Part shown: piece by piece, positions 22,901 to 33,304 of the stretch | How positions within the stretch are numbered: the stretch's first letter is position 1 | Layout of the letters: each line of letters opens with the position of its first letter | The notes under the pieces: model-generated | What the model was told of the DNA's origin: nothing | The model's input: the letters and a program-made list of their open reading frames with translations, nothing else | The model's database searches: none | Program-made: the position numbers and the translations under genes | Source: Plectrocnemia conspersa | Lineage: Eukaryota > Arthropoda > Insecta > Trichoptera > Polycentropodidae | Length of the DNA: 64,000 bases | Assembly (NCBI GenBank): GCA_009617715.1 | Contig: VTFK01000054.1 | Span: forward strand, 868,001-932,000 | Direction of reading: 5' to 3'

Positions 22901-25900
22901 ACTTTCTGCGAGAACTCAGCGAATCGTATCCCAACGCTCCTAAAAGAAAGGCGCTGGGATATATGTACAGATAATAATCAAATGTTCTTTTGTAAAGGTA
23001 TCTTAAATACCTTTTTTGAATTTTTTCCACTAAAAGAGAATATTTGGCTATTCGGGGATTCCAAATTATAGATCCCGATTCAAGAATGCTACGAACTAAT
23101 GTGTCATAGAGGATGCGAATAACTGACGGATCGTCAAAGTGAAAGGCATTCCTCGTAACAAAGCTGAGCATCTTGGAAGATTTATCACAGACGTCGTGTA
23201 TGTGTTGAGAGAATCTCCATTTGCTCTCGAAAGTGATTCCGAAATCTTTAGTGGAAGTTTCTTTAGTCAAAATGTTACCACCGAGATGGTAGAAATAAGC
23301 ACATGGCGAATGGGATCGAGAAAATGACACAGTATGGCACTTTCCGACACTAAAGGGCAGACGGTTAACGGAAGCCCATCTCCACAGAGTCTAAATTACT
23401 TTGTAGAGAGGAGTCCACAACAGATCGAATGCATTTATATAATTTTAAATCATCTGCGTACAGAAGAAAACTTGAATTTGTAATTGCTGTATTTATGTCA
23501 TTAATAAATAACACAAAAAGCAGAGGGCCCAGATTGGATCCTTGAAAAACCCCCGAAGGGGTAAAATATTCTTTCGACAATCGGCCACCATAGGTTACAA
23601 ACTGTCTACGATTGCTTAAATAACTTGAGAATAACCGAGTTAAATTATCCGAGCAACCGAGGTTCGACAATTTTTTTAATAATAACCTATGACAAACTTT
23701 GTCAAAGGCTTTCTCAAAATCTGTATACGCGACGTCTACTTGAATTCCCGCATCGAGGGAAGTTTTCACCGTTTTGGTGAACGACAGAAGGTTAGTAACA
23801 GTGGAACGGGCATGACGAAACCCGTACTGTTGGTCTAACAAAACTTGCCGAAAGTGATTATAGAGATATTTATGAATAATTATTTCAAATAATTTAGCAG
23901 GAGCTGACAACACTGCGACTGGTATATAATTCTTTATATATAATTTGTCACCCTTTTTATGAATAGGGATGACTTTTGTGCTTTTCCATAGATCAGGAAA
24001 TGATGATGTCTTGAGAATCAGATCATAAATATGCTTTAGAGGAGCAGCGAGACTGACTTCGCAAGCCTTCAAAATAAAATCGGGAATTAAATCAGGTCTT
24101 TAATTTATTAAATCCGTATTTGAGATCTGAATGCTCAGTTTCTTTGATGGTCAGTACTGAAGACCAAGAACATGAAGAAGGAAGCGACTGAGCAGAAGGC
24201 GAAAAATATTCCTAGAAAGCAGAACGAAAATATTGCGCAAAACCGTCAGCAATATTTTGTGAACCGTCCAATGTTTTATCGTTGAGGTTCGTCACTTTCG
24301 ACGTCGACTGAGTAGTGCGTTTAGTGTTAATGAATTTCCAGAACGCTTTGGAATCATTAATTATTTGTTTTTGGCAACTTTTGTAATGATTGCGATGACA
24401 GGAAATTATCAAACACTTAACGTATGCTCTTAATGAACGAAATTCCTCGAGAGCAGATGGATGTCCCGATCTCTTCCATAACTTGTGAAAGGCGTGTTTT
24501 CTTTTTAGCAATGAGATGATCTCATGAGAAAACCATCTAGGATATGACACGTCAAGCACTCGAGGGCACTTTCGAATAAAGAGCTGGACGAATGCACAGT
24601 AAAGAACCTCATAGAAGGCCGCCAGCCTTTTTATCATTTAATGAAATCGAAATATTAAAAAATGACCACTGACTGGTCAATTTTTACCCCTCCCCCCCAG
24701 GAAAAGTTGAATTTGGTTTATAAAATGCTGCTTCTTTAAGTACTGATATGATTACATTTTTCAGAATTGTTCAGAGAAACTATACGTTTTTTTGTGAATT
24801 CAACGAATAGATAGGATAAACTAATGTCTGTATCAAAAAGAACTATGAAAGGTCATACACAAACTGGGCCTCAAGAACACATGCCATTAAGGAATTGGAT
24901 CAGCAAATTCCATAAGTATGTAATGGATATAGAAAAGAAACAATCCTTACGTGTCGAAATTAAAAATTTGCTTTAATAGAAACAAATATTTAATTTTTTT
25001 ATTTTTGTGTACACTATTTAACGGAATTTAATATTGCAAGAAGTTTATAGAGTAAACAAAGCTTTACTTTAAAAAACGATGACTATAATTAAAGCTTCAT
25101 GTTTGATACAAGGATTATCTAATTATTTGCAGCAAATGAGAGACACCATATGGGAAAATATTTTTTCTAAAAGTGAGAAATTTGCTTCAGAAATAGAATT
25201 GTCCACAGAATTTGGAAACAAACGATGTATAATTTGTAAATTAGATGATCAATCTTAACAATCTATTTATTATGATGATCAATTTTATTTACAGTAGAAA
25301 TGAAAGGATGGAGATATGAAAATATATATGAAATTAAATTGCATTTCAAATTTTTTACAGGAGAAAATCGATGTCGATGAATGCAGAAAATTGACATTTA
25401 TGTTTTTTACAGTTTATGATTTTGCCTTCAAATATTCTAATGATATCAATTCTAATAAATTGTTATCAGAAATAATCAGTTTCAAAAATCAGGCAATGGC
25501 ATGGTTTAGATATATCAAAAATAATGCCAAAATACAATCTAATACAGTCATATCCAGATTTGAATTTTGTGTTAAGGATAATTTTAACATTACCGTTCAC
25601 TGTAGACTCTACTGAAAGGTGCTTCAGTAAATTGAAAATTATATAAACCTATTTAAGATTGTCATCCTTGCTTGGAAAAAATTATAGAATATCGTAATAT
25701 TAGCAATTGAACATGATTTTACAAAACATTGATTTTAATAAATGATGAATTTGATTCAACAAAAACAAGAAAAATAAAAGAACAAAATCACAAAAAGGAA
25801 ATATTATTTTGATTCTATTGTAAAATTTAATATTTTTTATGAGTAAATAGGTTTAGATCACTGAAAAATTGTAAATTAAATAACTTAAAATTTTATGATA

Positions 25901-27788
25901 TTCAATTGATTTTATGTGATGATCTCAAAAACGGTTTTATATTTTTTTGTTTTAGGCTGTTTAACAAATAAGTTACTATAAAAATTACTTTACCTACAAA
26001 AAATGTAATTTTAACTATAAAATAAGTTAAAAAATAATATTTTTTTAATATTAAAAATAGTTATTATATTTTTACAACCGCGTGTAAAGTGGTTAAAGGG
26101 TTAAAGATCAAGTACTTGTTTATGATTTATCCCCATTATATAAAGCAACTGTAACATTTAAATATTTTTCGGTATTTCTGAACTCTTGTATCAAGTTTAA
26201 GTGCAAAACCACATAATTCAGGATAACGTTTAGTTGCTAAACCACACGTTCAAATTCCAATTAGAATATATACAATACACACAATAATTGGTTCGGTGAT
26301 TATTGCGTAAATGATTATTGCGCACAGCGAATAAAATTCTTCTATATAAACAGTTAATTAGACCAGTCTTAACATATGCTTGCCCGATATGGAGCAATAC
26401 GAGTAAAACTAACATTGATAAATTACAAGTAATTCAAAATAAACAAATAAAAATAATATATAACACCCCATTTTAAACGAATCTTAAAAAGTTACATAAA
26501 AAATATAGAATTCCAACAATAAAAGAACATTGCTATTATCACACGAATAAATATTATAAAAACATTTCGCGAGAACATACTAACCCACTAATATCTAGTA
26601 TCGGTAACTATGACAAAAAAGGACTTAAATTTAAATATATGTATACACAAAATGCCAAAACACATCTTACTCTAGGACATTCAAACACAAACAGTAACAG
26701 CTTCAGTTCGCTAATTTATTTGATCTAATATTTTTAATTATCTATGTGTTATATTTTATATATGTATATTTTAAAATTATTTTTTTTTGTAAAAGGTTTT
26801 ATGTGTTTTTCCTTGAACCTTTACTTTATTATACTCAGGGATAACTTATTATTATTTTTTTATTTTGTAATTGTAAACAATGTATTGTGTATTTAACATG
26901 TCTGTATACTATTGTACCTGTGAATATTTTTTAAATAAACGCATTAAAGAAACATTGCACACATCGAAAATTTTTAACATTAAAAATTCTGATCATAGAT
27001 GATTAATATACACAAACATGTATATTTAAGAAAACATCAATAAAAATAATGTATGTATATATTATATAAGAGATAATAATATGATTTTAATTCAAAAATA
27101 TTTTACAATTATATTAGTACTTTACATTGGTATGATAATTAAATTTCCTGTAATTACATAATTTTTTACTTAAAAGTAGAGAAAATATAAAGTAGTTGGA
27201 ATTAAAAGCAAAATATATTTGACAATCAAAAAATCACCTAAGCTCAGAATTTTCGCTGTGTGAAATTTTTGTTTGCTCAATAACCCGGTCACCAAAATAA
27301 TTGACATTATTAAGTAGTTTTTTATGTGTGGTACAAAAATGTGAACCTTGAACATTGGTTGTTATACCTAGTCAATGCATGATATTTATTATAAAACTTT
27401 TCATTGACGCAATCTAAAATGTGAAATAATCAAAAGAGGAAAATACGTTACTCATATTCTAATAAATTAGATTATGTCAAGTGAATAATTTAAGAAGTGA
27501 AGAGCCTGATATACATATTTACATTAAACATGAAAATGTTAGAATTCGGAGGGGAAATAATAAAAAAGCAGTAGATAATTTGACGATGAAGTCGGTGTTC
27601 GTTAGGAACACGTATATGTCAGGGGGTGAATCGAACGATAGTCGAACCTGAAATTCGAGGGTGGCGGAGATGTTCTTGACGATTTCCTGGTAGAAGCATT
27701 CCCTCGCGTTGTCGGGCAATTCAAACGTCAACTCTACGGCGGGCGAAGGCCTCGCCGCCAAAAGCAGCACAAGCACCAACCTCCACAT
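20000..27788 (-). CDS. Tmed7: p24-gamma cargo receptor, TMED7/TMED3-like, complete
   Basis: A single-span protein of COPI/COPII vesicles that helps sort secretory cargo between ER and Golgi. Coding exons are 27788-27648, 20838-20721, 20649-20522 and 20233-20000, with consensus splice sites and matching phases (0, 1, 0). The product is 206 residues, normal for p24 proteins. The start at 27788 has A at -3. Residues 1-17 are a signal peptide. The GOLD domain covers about 18-125, with [14 protein letters not shown] and FCFSNEF-like segments and the disulfide pair C31 and C92. N39-I-S is a glycosylation site. A coiled coil with [13 protein letters not shown] precedes the membrane span (about 175-195). 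The cytosolic tail [13 protein letters not shown] has the FF export motif but no dilysine, as in TMED3/7. The 6.8-kb first intron carries a LINE, an hAT MITE and other remnants. Confidence 0.95.
21071..21335. mobile_element. Small hAT MITE in the p24 intron
   Basis: The 249-bp element at 21079-21327 starts CCAGGGTTTCCCAAACT and ends with the near-complement agtttgggaaaccatg, the hAT-style terminal repeat. The flanking 8-mers gtctaaag (21071-21078) and gtctaaac (21328-21335) differ at one base, as expected for an old target duplication. It has no open frame. Confidence 0.8.
21336..22109. other. Intron sequence of the p24 gene
   Basis: AT-rich with no recognisable feature. Confidence 0.4.
22110..22440. 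mobile_element. Foldback family, central piece
   Basis: It contains the family's central hairpin in its best form: gggaacgctcg, ttac, cgagcgttccc at about 22138-22163. Arm sequence follows (ttgcttttgacatgga, tctgagaagggataattg, gcgctcttctattgg). It is cut off at about 22440 by the LINE, whose far side at 24640-24720 again shows terminal sequence of the same family. Confidence 0.7.
22440..24640 (-). mobile_element. 5'-truncated non-LTR retrotransposon (LINE), decayed
   Basis: Minus-strand ORF2 pieces appear in order. First is the linker between endonuclease and reverse transcriptase (24637-24212, [19 protein letters not shown]). Next is reverse transcriptase (about 24110-23365), with [49 protein letters not shown] and the catalytic YADD at 23449-23460. 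Last is the C-terminal domain (about 23395-22668, [30 protein letters not shown]). Frameshifts near 24100 and 23390 break the frame, and the endonuclease is missing. The style fits the jockey/CR1 group; the exact clade is unknown. The 3' untranslated region carries a hairpin. It sits in p24 intron 1 on the same strand as the gene. Confidence 0.9.
22494..22537 (-). repeat. 3' hairpin of the LINE
   Basis: The arms gaccatcgtggc (22494-22505) and gccacgatggtc (22526-22537) are perfect 12-bp complements around a 20-base loop. They lie just inside the 3' end of the element, where some LINE reverse transcriptases recognise their RNA. The copy at 8.4 kb keeps the right arm and loop in altered form. 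Confidence 0.75.
24641..24720. repeat. Foldback family, terminal piece
   Basis: The segments aatgaaatcgaaatatt, gaccactgactggtcaa and a cccctccccccc run match the terminal part of the family seen at 44.45 and 18.7 kb. It is probably the far half of the copy interrupted by the LINE. Confidence 0.55.
24721..25119. other. Intron sequence of the p24 gene
   Basis: No recognisable feature apart from AT-rich sequence leading into the hAT remnant on the right. Confidence 0.35.
25120..25760 (+). pseudogene. hAT transposase C-terminal remnant
   Basis: The plus-strand frame at 25316-25615 runs into a decayed hAT dimerisation region: [14 protein letters not shown], then [10 protein letters not shown], then LAIEHDF, split by a stop and frameshifts. 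Upstream [19 protein letters not shown] belongs to the same reading direction. It is an inactive fragment in p24 intron 1, antisense to the gene. Confidence 0.65.
26290..26960 (+). pseudogene. jockey-type LINE, C-terminal remnant and 3' end
   Basis: On the plus strand the sequence reads [20 protein letters not shown], then [20 protein letters not shown], then [18 protein letters not shown], the conserved end of jockey-family reverse transcriptase proteins. There are stops within it. An AT-rich tail with AATAAA near 26935 follows. It is 5'-truncated and dead, and lies in p24 intron 1 antisense to the gene. Confidence 0.75.
26961..27647. other. First part of p24 intron 1
   Basis: AT-rich intron sequence with no feature beyond the donor at 27646-27647. 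Confidence 0.4.
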
Positions 27789-29586
27789 CCTTCACAGTGA
27801 CGTCTGCTCGCCGCTCCGTACAAGCACAGCACTAGGTCTAGCGAACGCATTCGATGTAACGAGCAATATTGTAACAGAAAATTATTTCATATATACACGT
27901 CATGTTTTATTTAATTCAAAAAATTATATTGTACGATACAAACGCTTTTATAAAATTTATAAATAATTATTACGTTAAACAGTTAATTTTTCCAATATTG
28001 CACAGGTTCCGTACAATAAATTATATTTGAATTACTATATGGATGGATCGTTCTTGCCATTACATTGCGTCGTAGAATGTCTAGGTCTCGAAATCGTTAA
28101 GTCCGAACTTGTTCGTCTATGTAGATTTCGTGCGAGCTCTACTGATGACAAGCGCAAGGTGTAACCTGTAGTAATATATCAAAATGTAATGTTTTTTACC
28201 CAGTGAGTACCGAATAATCTTCCTAACTTACTGCTTCAAATATTTTTAATGTGAAATTTTATTTCGCTGGTGCATGAAAAAAAACAATAAATTATTTTAT
28301 TACCCTAAAAGAATTTCGTGTACACTATACCCCTACACATTTGGACAATAAGAGATTAAATATAGGCTTACCATAATTATTAAATTCTAAACCAGGACAG
28401 CTAAAAAAAAGCTAATTCTCGGAAATTTTGTGAAACCTGGACCGATAGTATAAAACCAGGATAATCCCGGTTCAACCAAAATTACAACTAGTTGAAACAG
28501 AGAACTATAGCTGAATATGGAGTAGATTTTTAATTTGAGTTACAGAAACTCGCAAGCTCGAAAATCCGCAGGTCGAAATTCGCAAATCAAAAATTCAATA
28601 AAATCCTCTTTGATTCCATTTTTGTAAACATACAGAATTATCAAATTCAATTGGGATATTGTGGTTAAATCGGTTGTTTCATCAAATATACAAAATAATA
28701 TTTAGATTCGAATACAAATTATTTGATTTTTTCCGATTATTTCCTCACCACAACAATCAATAGTACTATTTTGATTTGTTTTAGATATACATATATGTTG
28801 CATTAGCAGATTCAAATTTAAAATATTTTACAAGAATTTAATCTTCTTCTCGAATCCTTTAATTTTTAAACTTCCATGCTTGCCGGGCGGATGGTAACAG
28901 GTGAGTGGCTGCAGTAGTATTTTTTTGTGTTATATATAGTTACGTGTTATATTGAAATATATGCCTTTGAACGGTGAACGAGGCAACACCGGCCGTTGTT
29001 TATCCATCGAAGGTGCTACCAGAGTGCCGTCAAGTTTCGGCCATAATAAAACATATACATATGTATATAAATAGCCCTTCATTCAATAACATATTACAGC
29101 ATTAACTTAATAATAAAGCGTTAATTTTGACTTTGAATGAATAAACAACTATCAGATAAGCCGACTAAACAACGTTTAAAAATACTGTATTCGGCTAGGT
29201 TTTCTATGAAAACCGATATCCAAGCTAGAAGTCCGGGTCTTAATTTTTATATAGTGGTCTTGGCGAATCTTGATCCTGGTCCATGTCGGGAAAATAGAGT
29301 GGTCGAGATGTCAGCGGTGTTCGAATCGATCCGGCGAAGTGCCGACTAGAGTTTTTTGACCACGTATTTATATGTTTCGGTCGGCTTCTCTGATTGCTAG
29401 ATTGGTATCCGTACGGGATTGGTTGAGAATGAGTTTTCGAGCGATAGATTGTTACATAACAATTAGCTATAGTTGTAATTTAATTGTAATGCAATAAAAA
29501 CACAATTCAAATTAAACTCATGCTGGATATAAACATTGTAAACATTAAAACGAATAATGATATAATTAAAATGTATGTCGAAACAA
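27789..29586. other. p24 promoter region and intergenic DNA
   Basis: The G+C-richer 27789-27850 probably holds the p24 promoter; no TATA box is evident. G+C-richer patches at 28970-29040 and 29210-29350 look like old transposon pieces, but I cannot assign them. Confidence 0.35.
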
Positions 29587-29619
29587 TAATTGCCGGGGAT
29601 TCGAATACCCCGGCAATTA
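29587..29619. repeat. Perfect 12-bp hairpin
   Basis: The arms taattgccgggg (29587-29598) and ccccggcaatta (29608-29619) flank a nine-base loop. The next 100 bases hold four ataccggta-like motifs, so this is a small patch rich in inverted repeats. Confidence 0.75.
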
Positions 29620-30151
29620 ATTAAAATAATAATAATATTGTCAATACCGGTAATACCGATATTGCCTGTTATTCTCTAGAAAATACCGGTATTATTGCAA
29701 TCACTTATTCCATCCTTACCAAGGAGTTTTAAAAACGCTTGCAGAACTATTGTAATCAAAGTTTTGCCTTCACCGTTGCATCGTTCTTTACCTGCAACTT
29801 TGGGAGCAAAAACGAACAGTGTTACAAAAGACTCTTTTCATAATCGTGAAATAAGCTAGCCACGACTTATCTTTTTAAAATTTTATCTTTCATCTTGTGC
29901 TCCGAATACGGAAGAATATGGATAAAATAGATTTTCCAAAAAAAATGAGGATTCACAGCCATAACAGCGCGAGCGGTAACTTTCATCTTCATTGCTTAAA
30001 CCGTCTACCTGAAAAGGTCGTAATAAAAACATTATTCATTAGTTTATTTAAATAATATTGTATTGAATACAAATTTGTAGAATCACGAAGAGCAGTGTTG
30101 CCACCTTGCAAAAGTGACACTTAATGACGTTTGTTAGTAGGTGTCGACGGG
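29620..30151. other. Upstream region of glucosidase II beta
   Basis: The promoter and 5' untranslated region of the plus-strand gene are expected here. An upstream ATG at 30124 opens a different frame that continues into the downstream reading frame of the gene; it is an artefact of the frameshift, not a start. No TATA box is convincing. Confidence 0.4.
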
Positions 30152-31713
30152 ATGATTCGGACTACCCGAGCTCTTTTGTTGTTGGTTTCGGCCGCGGCGC
30201 TGGTGGCCGGAGGCGGAGGCGCGCGTCCCAGAGGCGTGCCTCAAGCGAAGGCGCCCCTCTACGCTCCCGCCGACACCTTCACTTGTCTCGACGGGAGCCT
30301 TCGCCTGCCCTACGCCTTTGTCAACGACGATTATTGCGACTGCAGGGACGGAACGGACGAGCCGGGCACTTCCGCTTGCCTCAATGGAGTTTTCACTGCA
30401 CCAACGCGGGCCACGAGCCTCTGGACGTACCCAGCTCCAGAGTGAACGACGGAGTTTGCGACTGCTGCGATGCTGCGGACGAATGGGCCAGCGGGACGGA
30501 ATGCAGGGACACCTGCGAGCAGCTGGGACGAGAGGCGAGATTGGAGGCTCAGCGCAGAGCTCAGTTGCTGCTAGCCGGGGCTCGTTTACGAGCCGATATA
30601 ATCAGAGACGGAGCGGTAGCCAGAACCGGTATGAAAGATCGACTCGCGGAGCTCCAACGCGAAAGAGCCGAAGCCGAACAAATGAAGATAGACAAAGAGC
30701 AGATCAAAGAGAGCGCCGAATCTCTAGAGAGAACGGCTCTAGATCAGTATAAAGAAGCCGAACCGGACAACAAAACCGAAGATATAGAAACGCCTAACGA
30801 ACAAGAAGCCGAAGAAACGTTCCGCAAGTACGACTCCAACAGCGACGGCGTAGTCGATTTGAACGAACTAAAAACGAGAAACACCTTTGATAAAAATAGA
30901 GACGGAGAGGTGTCCGAAGAAGAAGCTCGGTTCTTTTTAGGCGAAAATAACGAAGTCACATTGCGCGAATTCATCGATTCGGCGTGGCCGTTAATCAAAC
31001 CTTATTTGATGATGGAAAATGGACTATTTAAGCCTCCGATAGAACAAGATAATGAAGAATTAGAGCGAGACACAGATAACGAAGAGACGCACGAAGAGGA
31101 AGAAGAAGAAGAAGAGGAGCACGAACACGAACACGAAGAAGTCGCTGAAAATGAAGAAACGCACGATGCTGAAGAAGAACAACCGAAATCTGAACCGCAG
31201 TACGACGAAGAGACTCAACGATTAGTCAACGAGGCGACGGAGGCGCGCAATCATTACATTCAAGCCGACAAAGTCGTTCGCGAAATTGACACCGAAATTG
31301 AAAAGTTAATGGGAATGTTGGATAAAGATTACGGTCCTAAAGAAGAGTTTGCGACTTTAGCGGGTCAGTGCATCGAATTCTCCGATCGGGAGTATATCTA
31401 TAAACTGTGTCCGTTCGACAAGGCCACTCAGACGCCCAAGAGCGAGAGTAGAGATACTAATCTGGGAACTTGGGGAGAATGGGTCGGAGAAGACGATAAG
31501 TACACCGCTATGCTCTATTCCCACGGTATGTCTTGTTGGAACGGACCGGATCGATCGGTCAGAGTAAACATACAATGCGGACTGGACTCTAGAATCACAT
31601 CGGTCTCCGAGCCGAATAGATGCGAATACGTGTTCGAGATGGAGACGCCGGCGGCTTGCGTCGATTACGAGAGCGACGGGACTCAAGAGAAGACCGGTCA
31701 CGACGAACTATAA
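30152..31713 (+). CDS. Prkcsh: Glucosidase II beta subunit (PRKCSH), single exon with one frameshift
   Basis: The non-catalytic subunit of ER glucosidase II, which retains and helps the alpha subunit trim glucose from N-glycans. The start is the ATG at 30152. Residues 1-20 are a signal peptide. Cysteine-rich LDLa-like repeats follow (TFTCLDGS to YCDCRDGTDE, then HCTNAGHEPL to VNDGVCDCCD). Next come a charged helical region, two EF-hand loops (about 228-239 DSNSDGVVDLNE; 247-258 DKNRDGEVSEEE), a glutamate-rich stretch (about 310-345), an MRH lectin domain (about 406-503, with GQCIEF, MSCWNGPDRS and CEYVFEMETPAAC) and the ER-retrieval end HDEL. Between ACLNGVF and HCTNAG, at about 30388-30396 in a TTTT run, the frame shifts by one base. 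Both frames are otherwise intact, for about 520 residues in all (human 528). There are no introns. AATAAA lies at 31769. Confidence 0.9.
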
Positions 31714-32430
31714 TTTTTTAGTTTCATTTTAGAAACGATTATAAAAAAAACTATTTTATATAAGATTGAATAAATTTCGGAACAAATATGTTTAAAAATG
31801 TAGTGATTCGTGCATTTCTTTTGCCAGAACCGATTGCGATTTGTTATTTATTTTCTATTAAAACGTGGTTTTGATTTTTGGTTTTCATTTTAAATTTGAG
31901 GCGTAGCATCTAGAATGTGTAAAATATCAATCGAATCACAATACCTATTCCAAATGTCGTTATAGCATCGTTCATGTATTAGTACTTAGGTAAAATTATA
32001 ATAAGAAAGGTTCTCGGAAGACTGTTTTTTTATACGTTGTAGCAACCTTAAAAATTAATTCACATTCAAACACATTCCAGTTCTATGCTGATTTTTTAAT
32101 GCAATAATGCGGGTTATGTGACTTTTGTTATTGTTATAATGTGTCTTAGGATGTTGCGAAATATATAAACATTTAGATGTTGGCAAAAATAAAATACGTA
32201 TAGATTTAAGTCGAATCAGTGTATAACATAAACTTAATGAATGGCGTGATACGTTTCTGGTCCCAATTTACATGTTATAAGATCGTTGACGATGTTCACA
32301 GTAATGTTTGAGTATTTTTAATAGTAATAAACAGTTTGTAATACGTTATACATTTTATTTTATTATTTATACAAACACTCTTCATTTTTGCATTTAATAA
32401 TTGTGATATTCCAGCTGATCTATGAAATAT
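31714..32430. other. Region between two convergent genes
   Basis: It holds the 3' untranslated regions of the glucosidase subunit (AATAAA at 31769) and of the minus-strand secreted-protein gene (AATAAA-type signals on the minus strand at about 32352-32372). No other gene is seen. Confidence 0.5.
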
Positions 32431-33231
32431 TTATAGATTGTCGTCGATACATCTAGAATAATCTTCATTTGCAATCACTAAAGTTTCGCCCAAGTCGTCC
32501 AATTGGAAGTTGATACACCTAGCGACGTTTTGCATCAGCAGAACTTCGTTGACGAACGTCTTCAGCTCTTCGATTATTACCGGCTTATCTTCTTTTTTAG
32601 AGATCGATAGCTATTGTTCGCATTCGATAAATAAAATTACATATATTGTAATATCGACTGAAAATAATACGTTACCAACCTTGATCAACATATCAACGAA
32701 CGATTTGGTGCTTTCTACGTTAAATTCGATATTGTTGCAGTTTTCGGCAGACCCCAGAGACTCATCGCGAATTTCGTTGATCCTATCTACGTAAAGAGTC
32801 CTGCAACGCTATAAAATAAGTGTGATATATACATTTTTATTGTTACATTGCACTCAATGGCATAGTGACTTGACTCATTTTTAAATTAAACCCCTCAAGA
32901 TCTATCCATGGAATAAAAAAACCAAATCTGAGGTAATCGATCGGAAAATTTCAAACAAATTAAAAAACATAGTTTATGTGATATTTGAACATGCAACTTT
33001 CAACTCAATAATCATTACTATCATGCAACATATAATATAATTTGAGGGAAAAAATTATACAAATAAATCAAATACCTCATTCTTCTCATCTATATCTGTT
33101 TGATTTTGAGCAAAAATCATCTGTAAATAAATAATATATTATATCAATCATATGATATCTACAGAAAACATATTTATTTTAAAAATTACCTGAAGCGAAC
33201 AAAATAATAAAATGCCTACTAACGAACGCAT
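32431..33231 (-). CDS. Undescribed small secreted protein with four cysteines, complete
   Basis: Four short exons join cleanly: 33231-33190, 33120-33076, 32808-32680 and 32610-32431. All introns are GT-AG and all junctions are phase 0. The product has 131 residues. MRSLVGILLFCSLQMIFA is a signal peptide, probably cut before QNQTD, and N20-Q-T is a glycosylation sequon. The mature protein is acidic and looks helical. Its four cysteines, C31, C53, C104 and C126, form two pairs with identical spacing (C-x21-C), each preceded by arginine (RC). There is no membrane span or known enzyme motif. A TATA box lies 66 bases upstream and a polyadenylation signal downstream. I do not recognise the family; the closing C...Y-x2-C pattern loosely recalls small insect secreted proteins of unknown function, which is only an impression. 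A haemolymph, gut or gland secretion is plausible. Confidence 0.8.
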
Positions 33232-33296
33232 CTTTTCTTATGAGGATACTACTGACAGTAATATAAAACTAAAGTTAAAAATGCATAGTATTTGTG

Positions 33297-33304
33297 TATA
33301 TATA
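33297..33304 (-). promoter_or_regulatory. TATA box of the small secreted-protein gene
   Basis: The minus strand reads GGCTATATATACAC, 66 bases before the ATG at 33231. A TCAGT initiator-like motif lies at 33251-33255, somewhat further (about 42 bases) than the usual spacing. A strong TATA box suits a tissue-specific, highly expressed secreted protein. Confidence 0.55.

Noticed and set aside
30124..31713. One long open frame starting at the ATG at 30124
   Set aside because: Its first 90 codons are the wrong frame of the glucosidase II beta signal peptide and first repeats; the real start is 30152 with a frameshift downstream.
32510..32794. Plus-strand 94-codon frame
   Set aside because: It is the antisense shadow of exons 3 and 4 of the minus-strand secreted-protein gene and begins within them.
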